Shown here: positions 8,788-17,338 of the stretch, one piece after another
How positions within the stretch are numbered: position 1 is the first letter of the stretch
Layout: each line of letters opens with the position of its first letter
Origin: JAPXSY01 sp034003585
Lineage (GTDB): Bacteria; Verrucomicrobiota; Kiritimatiellia; RFP12; UBA1067
Direction of reading: 5' to 3'
DNA length: 40,535 nt
NCBI GenBank assembly: GCA_034003585.1
Contig: JAVEYH010000018.1
Location: forward strand, 1 to 40,535
The notes under the pieces: generated by a model
Seen by the model: only the letters and a program-made list of their open reading frames with translations
Told to the model about the DNA's origin: nothing
The model's database searches: none
Program-made: the position numbers and the translations under genes

Positions 8788-10011
8788 ATGCGCAAAGCGA
8801 AAATCAGACGAATCGAACGGATTGAGCATTATCTGGTCCGCCTTATTCAACAGCCTGGCGCCGACCAGGGCCACCCGTGGCCGGTCCGCGCCTTGCTGGC
8901 GTTCCTGAAAGGCTTGTCCGTGCTGTTCAAAACCGTGGTTTCGCTGCGCCTCTTTCTGTACGAGGCGGGGATCTGCCGCCGCTACCCTCTGGGCTGCCAG
9001 GTCATCAGCGTCGGGAACATCACGGCGGGCGGGACCGGCAAGACGCCGGTGGTGGAAATTTTCGCGCGCGACCTGCAGCGGTCGGGACGCAGGGTGGCGG
9101 TGCTCAGCCGCGGATACCGCAAGAAAGAGTTGCCGTGGTATCAACGGCTGTTCAACGAACGGATCGAACCGCCCCGTGTGGTCAGCGACGGCAAACGGGT
9201 GCTGCTCGACAGCGAGATGGGCGGGGATGAGCCGTACATGTTGGCGAGCAACCTGCCTGGCGTGGTGGTGCTCGTGGACCGGAACCGCGTCAAGAGCGGA
9301 CGGTATGCCGTCAAACGGTTCGGGTGTGACACGCTGATTCTGGATGACGGCTTCCAATATCAGAAACTCAAACACCGGCTGGAGGTGGTGCTGGTTGACA
9401 AGACCAACCCGTTCGGCAACAGCCAACTCCTGCCCCGCGGCGTGTTGCGCGAGCCGGTCCGGAACCTCCAGCGCGCAGATTTCATCTTCATCACCAAGTC
9501 GGACGGGGATTCGGATGCGCTGCGCGCGCGCCTCCGCGAAGTGAATCCCACGGCGGAAATCATCGAGTGCCGTCACCGGGCACGGTACCTGCAGCATGTC
9601 TACACCGCGGAACGCGTGGATCTCGCGTGGCTGAAAGGCCGCACGGTCACCTCGCTTTCCGGCATCGCGGTGCCGCAGAGTTTCGAGAATTCGCTGCGGG
9701 CCATGGGCGCGCGCGTGATCCACTGCGAACGGTATGCGGATCATCACCGGTATCACGCGCAGGAGATCATCGACGCGGTCAACCGGGCCGCGGATCTCAA
9801 GGCCGACGCCTTGCTGACCACGGAGAAGGACGCGGTCCGGTTCCCCCGTCTGGAGGTCACGCCGGTCCCGGTCTACTACCTGCGCGTGGACATCGAACTG
9901 ATGCGCGGCGCCGAAAATTTCCACGAGGCGGTGGAGCACATCTGTTTCCGGACCCCCCCCCGGGCGCACGCCGCGCGGCCCGCGCCGGGCGCGGTTGCCG
10001 GAGAGGCATGA
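8788..10011 (+). CDS. lpxK: Tetraacyldisaccharide 4'-kinase
   Basis: LpxK phosphorylates the 4' position of the lipid A disaccharide precursor at the inner membrane. The 407-residue protein is slightly longer than typical, mainly because of a basic N-terminal extension before the membrane-associating helix (LLAFLKGLSVLFKTVVSLRL). The P-loop motif NITAGGTGKTP is intact, followed by LSRGYRKK, GDEPYMLA, VDRNR, LILDDGFQY, RGVLREP and TTEKDAVRFP, all family signatures. Its presence implies an LPS-bearing outer membrane. No clear Shine-Dalgarno sequence precedes ATG 8788. It begins the cluster with murJ and murG, which ties lipid A synthesis to peptidoglycan precursor export. Confidence 0.95.
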   Translation: MRKAKIRRIERIEHYLVRLIQQPGADQGHPWPVRALLAFLKGLSVLFKTVVSLRLFLYEAGICRRYPLGCQVISVGNITAGGTGKTPVVEIFARDLQRSGRRVAVLSRGYRKKELPWYQRLFNERIEPPRVVSDGKRVLLDSEMGGDEPYMLASNLPGVVVLVDRNRVKSGRYAVKRFGCDTLILDDGFQYQKLKHRLEVVLVDKTNPFGNSQLLPRGVLREPVRNLQRADFIFITKSDGDSDALRARLREVNPTAEIIECRHRARYLQHVYTAERVDLAWLKGRTVTSLSGIAVPQSFENSLRAMGARVIHCERYADHHRYHAQEIIDAVNRAADLKADALLTTEKDAVRFPRLEVTPVPVYYLRVDIELMRGAENFHEAVEHICFRTPPRAHAARPAPGAVAGEA

Positions 10012-10021
10012 GGAGCCGGTG

Positions 10022-11656
10022 TTGAGCGTATCGCAGACAGAGCCGAAAGACCCGCATCCGCGCGTGCTGCGTTCGGTTTCCGTGGTCAGTCTGATGACAG
10101 CCGTCAGCCGGGTGCTCGGGTTGGTGCGCGAAGTGGCGATGGCCTATTTTTTCGGCACCTCCGCGCTGAAATCCGCTTTTGACATCGCGTTCATCGTGCC
10201 GAATCTGTTCCGGCGCCTGTTCGGGGAGGGAGCGCTCTCGAGCGCCTTTGTGCCGGTGTTCGGCGAGACTCTGGTCCGGGAAGGACGTGAGCCCGCTTTC
10301 CGGTTCGGGATGCGGGTGATCAGCATGCTGACCGCCGTGCTGGGTCTCATCACGATCGCGGGTATGCTGCTCTCCTTCCCGCTCGCGCGAATGCTGCCAC
10401 CGGAAAGCCGTTGGCTGATCCCGCTGCCGATGCTGCGTGTCATGCTGCCGTATGCGCTGCTGATCTGCGTGGCGGCCCTGCTTTCGGGCATGCTCAACAC
10501 GCTGGGCAAGTTTGCGATCGCGTCGCTGACCCCCTTTCTGCTGAACCTGATCTGGATCATGACGCTGCTGGTGGTTTGTCCCTTTGTTTTCCGTGCGCCG
10601 GAACGGCAGATCCAAGTGCTCAGTTGGGCGATTCTTCTGGCGGGGCTGGCCCAAATCCTTTTCCAGTTGCCGGCGTTGGGCCGGTGCGGATTCCGTTTCC
10701 GTCTGCGGTTCCGGGGGATGTTCCGCGATCCCGGGGTGAAACGCGTGCTGTGCCTGATGGGACCGGCCTCGCTCGGGATCGGGCTGATCCAAATCAACGT
10801 GTGCGTCGATAAAGTCCTCGCGTTCTGGGCGGACCCCGCCGCGCCGGCGGCGCTCGAATATGCCGAGCGCCTCATTTATCTGCCGTTGGGGATGTTCGGG
10901 ACCGCTTTCATGACCGTGCTGCTGCCGACCTTTTCCCGCCAGGCCTCCGGGGGCGAGCTGCCGGCGATGCGGACGACGCTGGAACGTTCGCTGCGGAATT
11001 TGTCGGTGATCATGGCACCCTGTTCGGCGGCCTTGTGCGTTCTGGCGCTGCCGGTGATCCTCCTGGTGTATTCGTTCCGGGGCGGACGTTTTGACGGGAT
11101 GTCCGCGTTGTTGAGCGCGCGCGCGCTGGCGGCGTATGCGCCGGGGCTGCTGGTGTTCAGTTTTCAGAAAGCGATCACGCCCGCTTTTTACGGATTGCAG
11201 GATTTGCGCACGCCGGTGCGTGTGAGTCTGTGCGCGCTGGTGCTGAATGTCACGCTCAATGTGCTCAGCGTGTTGTGGTTGCCGCACGGCTGGAAACATG
11301 CGGGAATCGCGGGCTCGACGGTGCTCACGAGCCTGGCGAACGCGGTCGCGCTGGCGATTCTGCTCCGGCGCCGCACGGTGGCCCCGCGGATGGCGGCCGT
11401 GATGCCCACGCTGCTCAAGGCGGTCGGCTGTTCCCTGGTCATGGCCGCGGGGGCATGGCGGGTCTGCACGGTCGGCATGCGTTGGGCCGACGGGATGGGG
11501 GCGCATGTGAAAGCAGCGCAGATCGGCGTGATGGCGCTGACGGTGGTCTGCGGCATCATCCTCTATGCGGGCCTGATGGCGTGGGTGGGGGGACAGGCGG
11601 TCCGGGAAATGGCGGGCGAGTTCCGGCGGCGTCCGGCAAAGGGGGTGCGGCGATGA
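10022..11656 (+). CDS. murJ: Lipid II flippase MurJ
   Basis: MurJ is a MOP-superfamily inner-membrane protein that flips lipid II to the periplasm for peptidoglycan synthesis. The 544-residue protein is hydrophobic with about 14 expected membrane segments. N-terminal signatures are clear: VSRVLGLVREVAMAYFFGTS, FDIAFIVPNLFRRLFGEGAL and SSAFVPVF. Later segments include PLGMFGTAFMTVLLPTFSR and FYGLQDLRTPV. TTG 10022 was chosen because GAGGAG ends about six bases upstream; GTG 10019 is an equal alternative, and an in-frame TTG at 9995 overlaps lpxK. It follows the lpxK stop by 10 bp and overlaps murG by 4 bp (ATGA), so the three are translationally linked. Confidence 0.95.
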   Translation: MSVSQTEPKDPHPRVLRSVSVVSLMTAVSRVLGLVREVAMAYFFGTSALKSAFDIAFIVPNLFRRLFGEGALSSAFVPVFGETLVREGREPAFRFGMRVISMLTAVLGLITIAGMLLSFPLARMLPPESRWLIPLPMLRVMLPYALLICVAALLSGMLNTLGKFAIASLTPFLLNLIWIMTLLVVCPFVFRAPERQIQVLSWAILLAGLAQILFQLPALGRCGFRFRLRFRGMFRDPGVKRVLCLMGPASLGIGLIQINVCVDKVLAFWADPAAPAALEYAERLIYLPLGMFGTAFMTVLLPTFSRQASGGELPAMRTTLERSLRNLSVIMAPCSAALCVLALPVILLVYSFRGGRFDGMSALLSARALAAYAPGLLVFSFQKAITPAFYGLQDLRTPVRVSLCALVLNVTLNVLSVLWLPHGWKHAGIAGSTVLTSLANAVALAILLRRRTVAPRMAAVMPTLLKAVGCSLVMAAGAWRVCTVGMRWADGMGAHVKAAQIGVMALTVVCGIILYAGLMAWVGGQAVREMAGEFRRRPAKGVRR

Positions 11657-12717
11657 GACCGAAAACGTTTGTGGTGGCGTGCGGCGGAACCGGGGGACAT
11701 GTGTTTCCGGGCTTGGCCGTGGCCCAGGAGTTGCGGTTGCGCGGTCATGCGGTGGACGTCTGGTTCTCGGGACGGGCGGTTGAGTGTTCCACGTTGTGCG
11801 GTTGGGACGGCCCTGTTTTTCTGACCGGCGCGCGCCAGCTTTCCGTCCGGACGCTGCCGCAGACCCTGCACGCGTTCTCCCGGTGCGCACGGGAACTGAA
11901 ACGCCGCCGGCCGGATGCCTTGCTCGCCATGGGCAGTTATGCCAGCCTGCCGCCGGTGGCGGCGGCGCGCCTCGCCAAGGTGCCGGTTTTGTTGCATGAG
12001 GCCAACGCGGTGCCGGGCAAGGCGGTTGAGGCCCTGTCGGGCGTGGCGGCGCTCACGGCGATCAGTTTTGAGGAGACCGCCGCCTGGATGCCGCGCCGCA
12101 AGACGGTGTTCACCGGGCTGCCGGTTCGGCGGGAATTGATCGGACAGCCGCGATTCGCCGAGATTCCGGAAGGGATGTTCACCGTACTGGTCACCGGTGG
12201 CAGCCAGGGCGCGCGACGCGTGAACCGTCTGGTCTCACAGGCGTTTTGCCTGCTCCAGCAGTCCGGGTGCGGAGAGTTTGCCGTCTTGCATCAGAGCGGG
12301 CCGGCTGATGAGGCTTGGGTTCGCCAGACGTACGACGGGGCGGGGGTGCGGGCCAGGGTCCGGGCGTTCGAACCGGAAATGGGACGGGCTTACGCTTCCG
12401 CCGATCTGGTGATCTGCCGGGCGGGGGCGTCCACCTGTTTCGAGTTGTGCCTGCTGGGCAAGCCCGCGCTGATGATCCCCCTGCCATCCGCAATCCGGAA
12501 CCACCAGTTTCTGAACGCCTCCGCGCTCGCCCGTTGCGGAGGGGTTGATGTGGGGGTCGAGAGGGAACTTTCCGCACGCTCGATCATGCGCTATGTGCGG
12601 AATAAAATGCGGACCCCATCGAGCCTCACGCATATGGGGAAGTCCTTGAAGGCCTTGGCCCATCCCGCTGCGGCGCAACGCGTGGCGGATGCGTTGGAAA
12701 GCCTTTCGGGAACGTGA
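11653..12717 (+). CDS. murG: UDP-GlcNAc:undecaprenyl-PP-MurNAc-pentapeptide GlcNAc transferase
   Basis: MurG converts lipid I to lipid II on the cytoplasmic face of the inner membrane. The 354-residue length is normal. The G-loop GGTGGHVFPGLAVAQEL is at residues 11-28. MGSYASLPPVAAA, LLHEANAVPGKA, VLVTGGSQGARRVN and the UDP-GlcNAc site RAGASTCFELCLLGKPALMIPLP region follow, ending with the HQFLNA segment. ATG 11653 overlaps the murJ stop (ATGA), a common form of coupling. The lipid II synthase lying next to its flippase makes functional sense. The gene converges on the minus-strand operon that ends at 12728, only 10 bp away. Confidence 0.96.
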   Translation: MRPKTFVVACGGTGGHVFPGLAVAQELRLRGHAVDVWFSGRAVECSTLCGWDGPVFLTGARQLSVRTLPQTLHAFSRCARELKRRRPDALLAMGSYASLPPVAAARLAKVPVLLHEANAVPGKAVEALSGVAALTAISFEETAAWMPRRKTVFTGLPVRRELIGQPRFAEIPEGMFTVLVTGGSQGARRVNRLVSQAFCLLQQSGCGEFAVLHQSGPADEAWVRQTYDGAGVRARVRAFEPEMGRAYASADLVICRAGASTCFELCLLGKPALMIPLPSAIRNHQFLNASALARCGGVDVGVERELSARSIMRYVRNKMRTPSSLTHMGKSLKALAHPAAAQRVADALESLSGT

Positions 12718-12727
12718 GCGGCGGCGC

Positions 12728-14488
12728 TCAGGGCGCCGGGCCCGGCGCGCGCGGAGCGGGATCGGCCGGCGCTTGCCGCATTTCCATCATTTGTCTGGCG
12801 AACATCTGAAAGAAGAGTTCCTGCAGCACGGCGCGCCCGTCGCGGTTGATGCGCTGCAGCGCCGCCCATTCCGTGGTGCCGAAGCGCAGCGAAGCCGTGA
12901 ACGAGCCATCGGCACCGCGCGCCAGACCGAACGCCGCGCCGTCCCCCCCGGTGGGAAGCAGGCGGAGGTGTTCCGGCTTCACATTCGGGATGATGCTCAC
13001 CAGGTGACGCAGCAGGCTCGCCAGACGCAGGTTCGCTCCGGTTGTCAGCGGTTCGTCCGCCAGAGCCGGATCCCGCATGCGGAGCCGCCGTTCCAGCGTG
13101 AGTTGCCGTTCCGGAAACGCCAGATCCGGCAGTTCCCGGTCCAGCGTTTGGACGGGACCGACCGTTGTGATCGCGAACCCCTCCGTGACGGCGGTTTCCA
13201 GCACGGCCTGTTTCAGGAAGAGCGCGAGTAACGTGTTCAGAACCGAGAGGTCGGCCTTGCCGTTCCCCACCGCGTCGGGCGCGTGAAACGCGAGGTCATA
13301 CGACACGACCTCCACACCGGTTGCGGTGCGCCGCGCGGGAAGCGGTTTGAGGGTAATGCCGTCAGTATGGGTCACGGTGTGCAGCGAACGGATGGCTTTC
13401 TCCGCGTCCGCGGCCCGCACGACCGGCTCGATCCGCACGAGGCAGATGCCGCGTTGATCCCGGGTGGGGGAAAGAGCGACGAGACAGTCGCCGCTGAACC
13501 CGTTTGTGGGCGCGAGTCCCGAACCGGGACGCAACAGGCTGAGCCGTTGCGGACCCAGATAGGGGTCCCAGAGGTGCGGCGCGTCACAGGCTGATAAGGA
13601 GGCAAAAAACGCATGTTCGGGCAAACCGTTCCAGAGCGTCGCGCGCGGCGGACGCATCGCGGCGGCGAGGCGGGCAAGTCCGGTGCCGGCCGCAGGCTTG
13701 CCGCGCACGGTCAGGGTGAGGGCCTGGCTGTCCAGGGTCAACGCGAAGGAGAAGGTTTCGCAGTCGCGGAGGAACCGGTCTGTGTTGCCGAACGCCTCGG
13801 TTTTTTCGCTGCGCAACCCCGTCAGGTCAGCCAGCCGCTGGGGATTGACCAGAAAGCGCAGAGTGCCGGGAATCGACTGGGGAGGGGCGTCCAACAGAAG
13901 CGAGCGGTTTTCCCATGCCCACAAAACGGCCTCAGCCGAGGGCGAGGTGAACAGATGCCGTTTGGCGACAGCCACCGTGACAACCGGCGTATGGTTGGTG
14001 GAGACGGGCGACTCGAACCGGGTCAAGGATTCGATGCGCGTTTGTTTCCGGTAGGCTGCGGCCAGCGTTTCCAGCACCGTCCGTCCGTCGTCCGTCAGCG
14101 GGATGATTGCCACATTGGCGGGATTTCCCGCGCCGACGGGGGTTTGGGTCTCCACCGTTTGCACGATGCGCAACGTGCGGCCCCGATCCGCACCCGCGAA
14201 CGACGGCAGGCAGATCGCGCGGTCCAGCGTGCCCTGAACCCATTCCAGCGCCAGCGGCAGATCCGCGAGACGACTGAACGCCGAAGCGCCGTAGATCACG
14301 CTCTGGTAACTGTCCGTTTCGAGAATGCCGACAAAGAGGCGTTCGGCGTGGACGGCGCGGGGCAGAAGAACGGCCAGGAACAACCCCGCCGCCCGCAGGG
14401 AGGGAAGGAGCGGCACGATGAACCCGGAGAAGGCCGTTTTCCCGGAACCGCCGCGGACGCCTCGGGGAGGCGTCCCCCTTGCTGACAT
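12728..14488 (-). CDS. Large exported protein of unknown function
   Basis: This 586-residue protein is not one I recognise. Its N-terminal region contains a hydrophobic export signal (FIVPLLPSLRAAGLFLAVLLP, ending near AVHA), after which the mature chain begins ERLFVGILETDSYQS. The remainder is soluble-looking, with mixed alpha/beta character and a Pro/Ala-rich tail (ADPAPRAPGPAP). Its size and style recall exported proteins in PVC genomes that are scored as sums over fixed intervals, but no motif supports a function. The start is uncertain. ATG 14488 has no good ribosome site, and a perfect hairpin lies between it and the signal peptide. GTG 14416 lies within the signal peptide, and ATG 14599 would overlap the upstream lipoprotein gene. 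It is the last gene of a five-gene minus-strand run. Confidence 0.7.
   Translation of the reverse strand: MSARGTPPRGVRGGSGKTAFSGFIVPLLPSLRAAGLFLAVLLPRAVHAERLFVGILETDSYQSVIYGASAFSRLADLPLALEWVQGTLDRAICLPSFAGADRGRTLRIVQTVETQTPVGAGNPANVAIIPLTDDGRTVLETLAAAYRKQTRIESLTRFESPVSTNHTPVVTVAVAKRHLFTSPSAEAVLWAWENRSLLLDAPPQSIPGTLRFLVNPQRLADLTGLRSEKTEAFGNTDRFLRDCETFSFALTLDSQALTLTVRGKPAAGTGLARLAAAMRPPRATLWNGLPEHAFFASLSACDAPHLWDPYLGPQRLSLLRPGSGLAPTNGFSGDCLVALSPTRDQRGICLVRIEPVVRAADAEKAIRSLHTVTHTDGITLKPLPARRTATGVEVVSYDLAFHAPDAVGNGKADLSVLNTLLALFLKQAVLETAVTEGFAITTVGPVQTLDRELPDLAFPERQLTLERRLRMRDPALADEPLTTGANLRLASLLRHLVSIIPNVKPEHLRLLPTGGDGAAFGLARGADGSFTASLRFGTTEWAALQRINRDGRAVLQELFFQMFARQMMEMRQAPADPAPRAPGPAP
12733..12748. 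repeat. 16-bp perfect palindrome at the murG convergence point
   Basis: GCGCCGGGCCCGGCGC reads identically on both strands and lies within the last codons of the minus-strand exported protein gene, 16 bp past the murG stop. It could form a hairpin that slows transcription from either side, but it has no T-tract and also encodes a Pro/Ala-rich tail. Confidence 0.3.
14455..14475 (-). promoter_or_regulatory. Perfect 9-bp hairpin near the start of the exported protein gene
   Basis: GGACGCCTC-3 nt-GAGGCGTCC is a perfect inverted repeat lying 13-33 bases after ATG 14488 and before the signal peptide. In mRNA it would be a very stable stem. It could limit translation from ATG 14488, or mark the true 5' region if translation starts later. 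No T-tract follows. Confidence 0.4.
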
Positions 14489-14541
14489 GACGGACGAGCG
14501 TCGGAAGAAGAGCCGTCCTGCGGGTGTGGCGCGGTTCGGGT

Positions 14542-15051
14542 TCACGGTTTGCGTGCCCGGGGTTTCGGGTGATGGAACATCATCACCAGCAGTCGGCATT
14601 GTTCGGCGAGATCCGGGTCGCCGATCGGATCCACATAACTGACCGTCTTGTTTTGGATGTTGGCCGAAACGTAAATCTGATCCGCCTCCTCGACGTTTTT
14701 CGGTTTCACCGGTTTTTCAAACAGCCCTTTGTCCACCAGGGTCTGGAACAGGAACACGGCCTCGTCCCGCGGAATGGTCAGCCGCGTCTCTCGGATGTCG
14801 TGCCATTGCCGGTTGGCCATATCCTTGGCGAACGGGTTGCTGACCAGCGGACTGCTGCCTTCGCGGACGGTGACGATCCCGTTCCCGTCCAGGCGCACCC
14901 AGACGCGCTGGGTCGGCTTGCCGATCCGGTACTGGCGGATGTCCACCCAGTTCAGCCCCGATTCCTTGACCGGGAAGTAGGGGTTTTCCATCGGGTGCCG
15001 GCAGCCGCACAGGATGACCAGTGCGGCCGCGACAAGGGCCTTTCGTCTCAT
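14542..15051 (-). CDS. Small lipoprotein of unknown function
   Basis: This 169-residue protein starts MRRKALVAAALVILCGC, a type II signal peptide whose lipobox LCGC gives a lipidated Cys. The mature part has no domain I recognise; it has a mixed beta/alpha pattern with GNGIVTVREGSS and IPRDEAVFLFQTLVDKGLF, suggesting a small globular domain anchored to a membrane. ATG 15051 is preferred over GTG 15060 because AAAGGTGA, which also spans the stop of the upstream propeller gene, is well placed for it. It lies 5 bp after that gene and 53 bp before the next, within the same minus-strand operon. Confidence 0.75.
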   Translation of the reverse strand: MRRKALVAAALVILCGCRHPMENPYFPVKESGLNWVDIRQYRIGKPTQRVWVRLDGNGIVTVREGSSPLVSNPFAKDMANRQWHDIRETRLTIPRDEAVFLFQTLVDKGLFEKPVKPKNVEEADQIYVSANIQNKTVSYVDPIGDPDLAEQCRLLVMMFHHPKPRARKP

Positions 15052-15056
15052 GGGAA

Positions 15057-16298
15057 TCACCTTTTTTTCGCGTCGATCACATAAACCTGACGGGAACCCT
15101 CATGCACGGAGTTGAACGCGAGCATGCCGCCGTCCGGCCGCCAGCGCGGATGCAGGTCACACCGCCAATAGGTGCCGCGGTAACCTTCCGGCACGAAAAA
15201 ACCGCCCAGCGGCAGGATGGCGTGGTCCGCCATGCGTACGACCAGGAGTTTGCGTTCGTTCAGGCGGTCCGGATAGGTGTCGGTCGCCATCCAGAGGCCG
15301 TCATCCGAAAAGACGCCGTGGCCGTCGAAATCCAGCATGCCGCGGCCGACGCGCGTGTAGTCGCTTTTGCCGACCGTGAAGAGCACATGGCTGTACATCC
15401 GGTTTTCGTAATTCGCGGTGACCAGCAGCCGTTCGCCGTCCAGCCAGTTGAAATGTGATCCGGCCCAGCCGTCCGGGAAACAGCGGCGCACGTCCCTGCC
15501 GTCCCGGTTACAGGTGAAAGCCGTGGTTTTCCAGTTGCGTGCGGTCTTCGGGTTGACCGAGCGTGCCAGCCAAAAGATTTTGGAGCCGTCCCGGCTGAAG
15601 ACCGTGTGGCAGAAATAGGCCAGGTCAACGCCCTCTTCCACGGCGGGCATCAGTGCGCGGACCGAAGCGATCGGCACGATCAGCTTCGCGGTGCCGGTCT
15701 CCAGATTGACCAGGAAAAGCCCGTCGTCCTGCGGCCAGGATACGGTTTCGCGCGCGTCCTGCCCCTTGCCGCCGTACCCGTAATCCGGGCGCGTGAGACG
15801 CAGCCGGGCGTAATTGATGCTGACGGCCTCTCTGCCGGATGGGGCGACCGCGCTGACGGGGAACGGCACGATGCGCCGGTCACGGGTCTGAAAATCAAAG
15901 ATGACCGTCACGAACCGGCCGTCGACCAAATCGTTGAAAAGGAAGTGGCGGTCCGGTGAGGTGGCCAGCCAATGGGCCATGGTCGCCTCCTGGAAGTTCC
16001 AGCAGCGTGTGGTGGTCAACGGAATGAAGCGGTTGTTGTCCTGCAGGTCCACCACGCCGAGCGCGGCCGCGTCCGCCTCAGTCGGAAGGCGGTCTTTCAC
16101 ATCGGTTTCCAGCACCGTGACGTAGCGTTGGTTCGCGCTCCACGCGTTGATCGCGTAATACGAGGCGAACAGGTGGTCCTTGGGCCCCGACGTGATGGCC
16201 CGCGGGGTGGAGAAGGCCGGGAACGCTTGTGCGTTCGCGTGGGCCGTCATCAGCGGGGCCAGGAGGGGGATGAGCAGACTGTGGCGTGTCAGATGCAT
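15057..16298 (-). CDS. Exported beta-propeller protein (oligogalacturonate-lyase/TolB-like)
   Basis: This 413-residue protein has an N-terminal signal peptide (MHLTRHSLLIPLLAPLMTAHANAQA) and repeated WD40-like/PD40 blades such as FSRDGSKIFWLARS, FSDDGLWMATDTYP and RPDGGMLAFNSVHEGSRQVYVID. These blades and the SGPKDHLFASYYAINAWSANQRY opening resemble the oligogalacturonate lyase/TolB-type propellers common in PVC genomes. I cannot assign catalytic residues, so it could be a lyase on uronic-acid glycans or a binding protein. ATG 16298 is supported by AAAGGATC upstream. The start overlaps the end of the ATP-grasp gene by 10 bp, and the lipoprotein gene follows after 5 bp, so cotranscription is likely. 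Confidence 0.72.
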   Translation of the reverse strand: MHLTRHSLLIPLLAPLMTAHANAQAFPAFSTPRAITSGPKDHLFASYYAINAWSANQRYVTVLETDVKDRLPTEADAAALGVVDLQDNNRFIPLTTTRCWNFQEATMAHWLATSPDRHFLFNDLVDGRFVTVIFDFQTRDRRIVPFPVSAVAPSGREAVSINYARLRLTRPDYGYGGKGQDARETVSWPQDDGLFLVNLETGTAKLIVPIASVRALMPAVEEGVDLAYFCHTVFSRDGSKIFWLARSVNPKTARNWKTTAFTCNRDGRDVRRCFPDGWAGSHFNWLDGERLLVTANYENRMYSHVLFTVGKSDYTRVGRGMLDFDGHGVFSDDGLWMATDTYPDRLNERKLLVVRMADHAILPLGGFFVPEGYRGTYWRCDLHPRWRPDGGMLAFNSVHEGSRQVYVIDAKKR

Positions 16299-17338
16299 GG
16301 TCCGATCCTTTCGTTCTGGTTGCGCGTGGTCACGCCGCACGCCTTTTTCCCGCGCCTTGCGGGAAGCGGGGAGGGGCGGCGGCGTGTGGTGTTCCCCGTC
16401 GCGGTCTCGGGAAACAGGACATCCAAAAAGCGTTCGGCCACCAGAGCGCCCTCGGGCGGGGAGATCGCCATGTCCGGGCTGACTTCGATCACGGTAGTCC
16501 GGCGTGTGGCGCGGTCGATCAGAAAATCCACGCCGATCAGCGGCACCGGCAGATCGCGAACAATGCGCTGCGCCAGACGCAGCGCGTGCGCGGGCACGGC
16601 GCGCGTGGCGAGCTCGACCGTGCCGCCGGTGTGGTAATTGTGGGTCAGCCGGACCTGCACCGCACATCCCGCGGCGGGCACGTCATCAGGCGCGTGTCCC
16701 CGTTCCGCGAGATTGCGCCGGGTTTCCGGATCCCACGGGATGAGGTTGCTGGGGTCTTCGGTGCGTCGCCGGCGGTTGTGAAGCGCGATGAGTTGGCGGA
16801 TCGTGTGGCGGCCGTCGCCCGTGACCCGCGCCGGCCGGCGCCGGATCGCGGCGGCCAGTTCCCCGCCCGCCAGAATCACACGCAGATCCTCGCCCGGAAC
16901 GGTCTCCTCAAGCAGCACATCGCGTTCGTACCGGCGCGCGCGCAGGACGGCCGCATGCAGCTCCGCGGGGGTGCGCACCCCCATGGCGACGCCGCGACCG
17001 CCCCATTGGCTGTCCGGTTTGACCACCACCGGCGCGTGCGCGCACAGAAAGGCAAGGGCTTCCCCGGGCTGCGCGTCCCGGTAAACGCATTGCGCCGGAA
17101 CCGGGATCCGGTGGCGCGAAAGCCAGCGGTTGCAGGCGCGCTTGCTGTTGAGCAAGTGGTAGGTGGCGGCGCCGACACGGTCGGTGAGCGCGTTGAAACA
17201 GCGCACGCTCCGGCCTTCCCGGCTGAGGGTGAAAAGCGGCAGTTCGGGGTCGGGGTTGATCATCGTGACGCGGATGCCGCGGCGTCGGGCGGCGTCGGTC
17301 AGCGTGGTCGTGTACGGGGTGAGGACGGGCGCGCTCAT
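16289..17338 (-). CDS. Short ATP-grasp ligase, cyanophycin-synthetase-like
   Basis: ATP-grasp enzymes join a carboxylate to an amine or thiol through an acyl-phosphate. This 349-residue cytoplasmic protein shows the fold: a pre-ATP-grasp Rossmann region (GIRVTMINPDPELP), then VVVKPDSQWGGRGVAMG with the ATP-binding Lys at about 107, LLEETVPGEDLRVILAGG, then RRRPARVTGDGRHTIRQLI, which closely resembles cyanophycin synthetase, and GVDFLIDR with VIEVSPD near the metal site. There is no Mur-ligase half as in CphA, and the usual EVN is EVS. ATG 17338 overlaps the stop of the FG-GAP gene (ATGA), and its own end overlaps the propeller start, so translation is coupled on both sides. The substrate is unknown; an amino-acid or peptide ligase is likely. 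Confidence 0.82.
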   Translation of the reverse strand: MSAPVLTPYTTTLTDAARRRGIRVTMINPDPELPLFTLSREGRSVRCFNALTDRVGAATYHLLNSKRACNRWLSRHRIPVPAQCVYRDAQPGEALAFLCAHAPVVVKPDSQWGGRGVAMGVRTPAELHAAVLRARRYERDVLLEETVPGEDLRVILAGGELAAAIRRRPARVTGDGRHTIRQLIALHNRRRRTEDPSNLIPWDPETRRNLAERGHAPDDVPAAGCAVQVRLTHNYHTGGTVELATRAVPAHALRLAQRIVRDLPVPLIGVDFLIDRATRRTTVIEVSPDMAISPPEGALVAERFLDVLFPETATGNTTRRRPSPLPARRGKKACGVTTRNQNERIGPCI

